A stretch of 64,000 nucleotides of DNA from Auriscalpium vulgare (taxonomy: Eukaryota > Basidiomycota > Agaricomycetes > Russulales > Auriscalpiaceae). The translations under genes were made by a program, and so were the position numbers. The notes under the pieces were generated by a model. That model did not search any database and was not told the DNA's origin. It saw only the letters and a list, made by a program, of their open reading frames with translations. The stretch spans positions 1,426,001-1,490,000 of the forward strand of contig JAHBBC010000010.1 in the NCBI GenBank assembly GCA_019915015.1, written 5' to 3'. Positions 61,688-64,000 of this stretch are shown here, piece after piece; within the stretch, counting starts at the first letter, position 1, and the number at the start of each line of letters is the position of its first letter.

Positions 61688-64000
61688 AGACTTAGAGGAA
61701 GGAGAATCCATTGCCATGATACTCGAAGGCGATGGAGACGACGTCCGCGTCCTCGCATATACCCCCATAGATTCCTCGGACGAGTCAGCGGTCAAACACG
61801 CATACATCACCGCTTCTGAAGCTCGATCCCATCTTCCCGAATATGTCGCCCCCGCTTTCTTGCAGAACATATGCCCCGCACCCCCTCGTAATCCTCCAGC
61901 GACTCCCGACTCTTATCTTGGACCTCAACAGAAAATTCCGAAGACCTCAAGACCCGCGGTTCCCATTTCGACTCAACATCTTGACACGCCCACTTCGAAA
62001 TTCAGTGGGCACGCTACGGACTCGCCACATAATTCCTGGGAACCACATACGACAAATTCCCCTCACTCAGAACCCCAGTCTCGTGCTACGTTTATAGGCA
62101 AGAAGAAGTACAAGCCAGTCGCACTCAAAGTGCGCCCAGTTCTCGGAACGCTCCCTGACGGATTCAGGATCGAGCGCAATATTCTTGGAGACCCGCTAGA
62201 ATCAATGCCCCCTCTTGCCACACATCCCCCCGCATTCACGCCGACTGGTCGATACACACAGGAACGCCACGACGCCATGGATAACTTGCCCAATTTCGAA
62301 TTCCTCACCCCCACCGAACGCGACCTCCTTCACGATGTCATTTCGAAACAAAACGAAGCGTTTGCTTGGGACGACACCGAACGCGGCAGCTTCAAAGAAG
62401 AATACTTCCCTCCCATCAAGATTCCAGTCGTCTCCCACGTCCCGTGGGTAGAGCGGAATATCCCTATTCCCCCTGGAATCCACAATGAGGTCTGCGGAAT
62501 TATTAGGAAGAAGATTGCCGCCGGTGTCTATGAACCCTCCAACTCCTCATACCGTTTGAAATGGTTTTGCGTTGCGAAGAAGGACGGGAAGCTCAGGATC
62601 GTCCACTCCCTCGAACCGCTCAACGCCGTCACGGTCGCACACTCAGGAGTCCCGCCCATTCAAGAACACCTCGCTGAACAATTTGGCGGACGTGCTTGCG
62701 GCGGTATTCTGGACCTTTACGTCGGTTATGACGAGCGCGTTATTGACGAGCGATCCCGCGACTTCACCACCTTCCAAACCCCATACGGCGCGCACCGACT
62801 CGTCACCCTACCAATGGGTTGGACGAATTCCGTTCCTATCTTTCACGACGACGTCACATTCATTCTTCAAGACGAGATCCCGGACTACACCATCCCCTTC
62901 ATCGACGACGTGCCTATAAAAGGCCCAGCTTCCGACTATAGAAATCCCGACGGCACCTACGAAATGATCCCAGAGAATTCCGACATACGGCGCTTCGTCT
63001 GGGAACATTTCCAGAACGTCAACCGTATCCTGCAGCGCATGCGTTATTCTGGCGGTACATTCTCCGGCACCAAGTCCATCCTCATCTCGCGCGAATTCAC
63101 CGTCCTCCGCCACCTTTGCACACCCGAAGGTCGCAAAGCAGATCCTACCACCATCTCAGCAATCACCAACTGGGGTCCGTGTAAAGATCTGTCGGACATC
63201 CGCGCATTTCTAGGGACTGTCGGAGTCTGCCGCATATTCATCAAGGATTTCGCCAAGCACGCATGGCCTCTCACAAAGCTCACTCGCAAAAGCGTCGAAT
63301 TCGAGTATGGCCCAGCCCAACTTGAGGCTCAAGAATACCTCAAGGACACTCTAGTGCATTCCGGAGCACTGAAGGCCATCGACTACCAATCCCCTGCTCC
63401 AGTTATCCTCGCCGTCGACACTTCCTATATTGCTGTTGGGTATATCCTCGCCCAACAGGATCTTGACAACGCCAAACGCCACCACTATTCACGTTTCGGA
63501 TCAATTTCGCTCAACGACAGGGAACGCCGGTTCTCCCAACCCAAGCTAGAAATCTACGGCTTATTCCGAGCCCTCCGTGCGCTCAGAGTATACCTTATTG
63601 GACTTCGAAATCTCATCGTCGAGGTCGACGCATCTTCCATCAGCGGTATGCTGAAGAATCCGGACCTAGTACCCACAGCAAGCATCAATCGCTGGATTAT
63701 AGCGATTCTAGCCTTCAAATTCCTGCTGCGCCACGTCCCCGGAATTTTTCACGGCCCCGACGGACTTTCTAGACGTGTCCGACAACCCGGCGATCCTGAA
63801 GAACCACTCGACGGCGATTTCGACGACTGGCTCGACAACTTATACGGATTTCTAGTTGCCACTGTTACCCCGAATGATCCAGAACCAGTCCCGCACTCTC
63901 CCATTTCCTCCCCCACAAGCCTCGCAGTTTTCGCCTTGACCGAGGACGGTCAAGATTTCAATAAGGAGGAGGAGCCAGGGCTCGAGTACAGCGAAGTACC
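61688..64000 (+). CDS. pol: element 2 pol, 5' part (runs off window)
   Basis: In the frame +1 to gag the sequence is open from the gag stop to the window end, with no interruption seen. Linker: EDLEEGESIAMILEGDGDD, then FIGKKKYKPVALKVRPVLGT. CGA is present where element 1 has TGA. The RT follows from the Met at 62277 (FLTPTERDLLHDVI, KWFCVAKKDGKLRIVHSLEP, LPMGWTNSVPIFHDDV, PFIDDVPIKGP), then RNase H (LAVDTSYIAVGYILAQQD). Integrase would lie beyond the window. This copy looks more intact in pol than element 1. Confidence 0.88.
63937..63973 (+). promoter_or_regulatory. candidate central polypurine tract, element 2
   Basis: TGACCGAGGACGGTCA inverted repeat followed by AATAAGGAGGAGGAG, at the same pol position as the candidate in element 1. 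Confidence 0.5.

Larger units (their letters stand above)
44728..64000 (+). mobile_element. outer Ty3/gypsy retrotransposon (element 2), 3' end outside window
   Basis: Its 5' LTR begins TGATACGCCTG at 44728. It is interrupted after 45278 by element 1, resumes at 58029 and ends GCCCATCA at 58925 (about 1448 bp when the inner element is left out). A primer binding site (58930-58947), a gag-protease frame (59399-61687) and a pol frame running off the window follow. LTR ends and primer site match those of element 1, so both belong to one family. Confidence 0.88.

Noticed and set aside
1..64000. tRNA genes, rRNA, CRISPR arrays, bacterial operons or ribosome binding sites
   Set aside because: No tRNA B-box with a matching cloverleaf was recognised by eye, and intron-rich genes show the DNA is eukaryotic. 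A tRNAscan run would settle the tRNA question.

Overview
The window is nuclear DNA of a filamentous basidiomycete (Agaricomycetes, most likely a Polyporales-type wood-decay fungus). Genes are split by many short introns of about 40-60 nt with GT..AG ends. The gene families are typical of this group: FunK1 kinases, F-box/LRR proteins, CFEM and LysM secreted proteins, a HeLo-like/NB-ARC/TPR receptor, GH81 and GH5 glucanases, and Ty3/gypsy retrotransposons. No tRNA, rRNA or CRISPR was recognised. The species assignment is inference. Exon limits were built by hand, and in most genes the exon lengths sum to a multiple of three.

Layout. 1-5.2 kb: a 5'-truncated F-box gene, a two-LysM secreted protein, a frameshifted F-box paralogue with a duplicated promoter piece, and a decayed DUF262 pseudogene. 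5.2-22 kb: a segmental-duplication zone. One FunK1 kinase gene lies on + (5.7-8.2 kb) and two on - (14.5-17.0 and 18.5-21.0 kb). The two - copies sit in head-to-tail modules that join a piece of the MED22 promoter and first exon, exon 1 of a small secreted protein gene, and the kinase. A third, kinase-less module (21.1-21.9 kb) keeps the whole secreted gene. Between the + kinase and the modules are a 1.1-kb terminal-inverted-repeat element, an SCP2 lipid-transfer gene and the mitochondrial dynamin gene MGM1. 22.8-25.4 kb: two paralogous CFEM, Ser-rich, GPI-type surface protein genes. 25.6-26.9 kb: a MED22 3' fragment and the intact MED22 gene.

28.2-39.1 kb: a GH81 endo-beta-1,3-glucanase with a predicted 4-nt microexon, a convergent peroxisomal (C-terminal SKL) family III CoA-transferase/racemase, an intracellular GH5 glucanase-like protein, and an NLR-type receptor whose NB-ARC/TPR part is much more AT-rich than its N-terminus. 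39.1-44.7 kb holds no gene I can support, but is bounded by a 201-bp direct repeat.

44.7-64 kb: two nested gypsy elements of one family. The inner element (45279-58024, minus strand, 12.7 kb) has two 1583-bp LTRs that look identical. It sits inside the 5' LTR of the outer element (plus strand, running off the window end). The inner element is the most unusual object here. Besides gag-protease and pol it carries a seven-exon, 546-aa gene on the opposite strand. It also has a second polypurine tract within pol that copies the 3' polypurine tract, CACGTG palindromes in the LTRs, and a gag/pol +1 frame change at the gag stop that is also present in the outer element.
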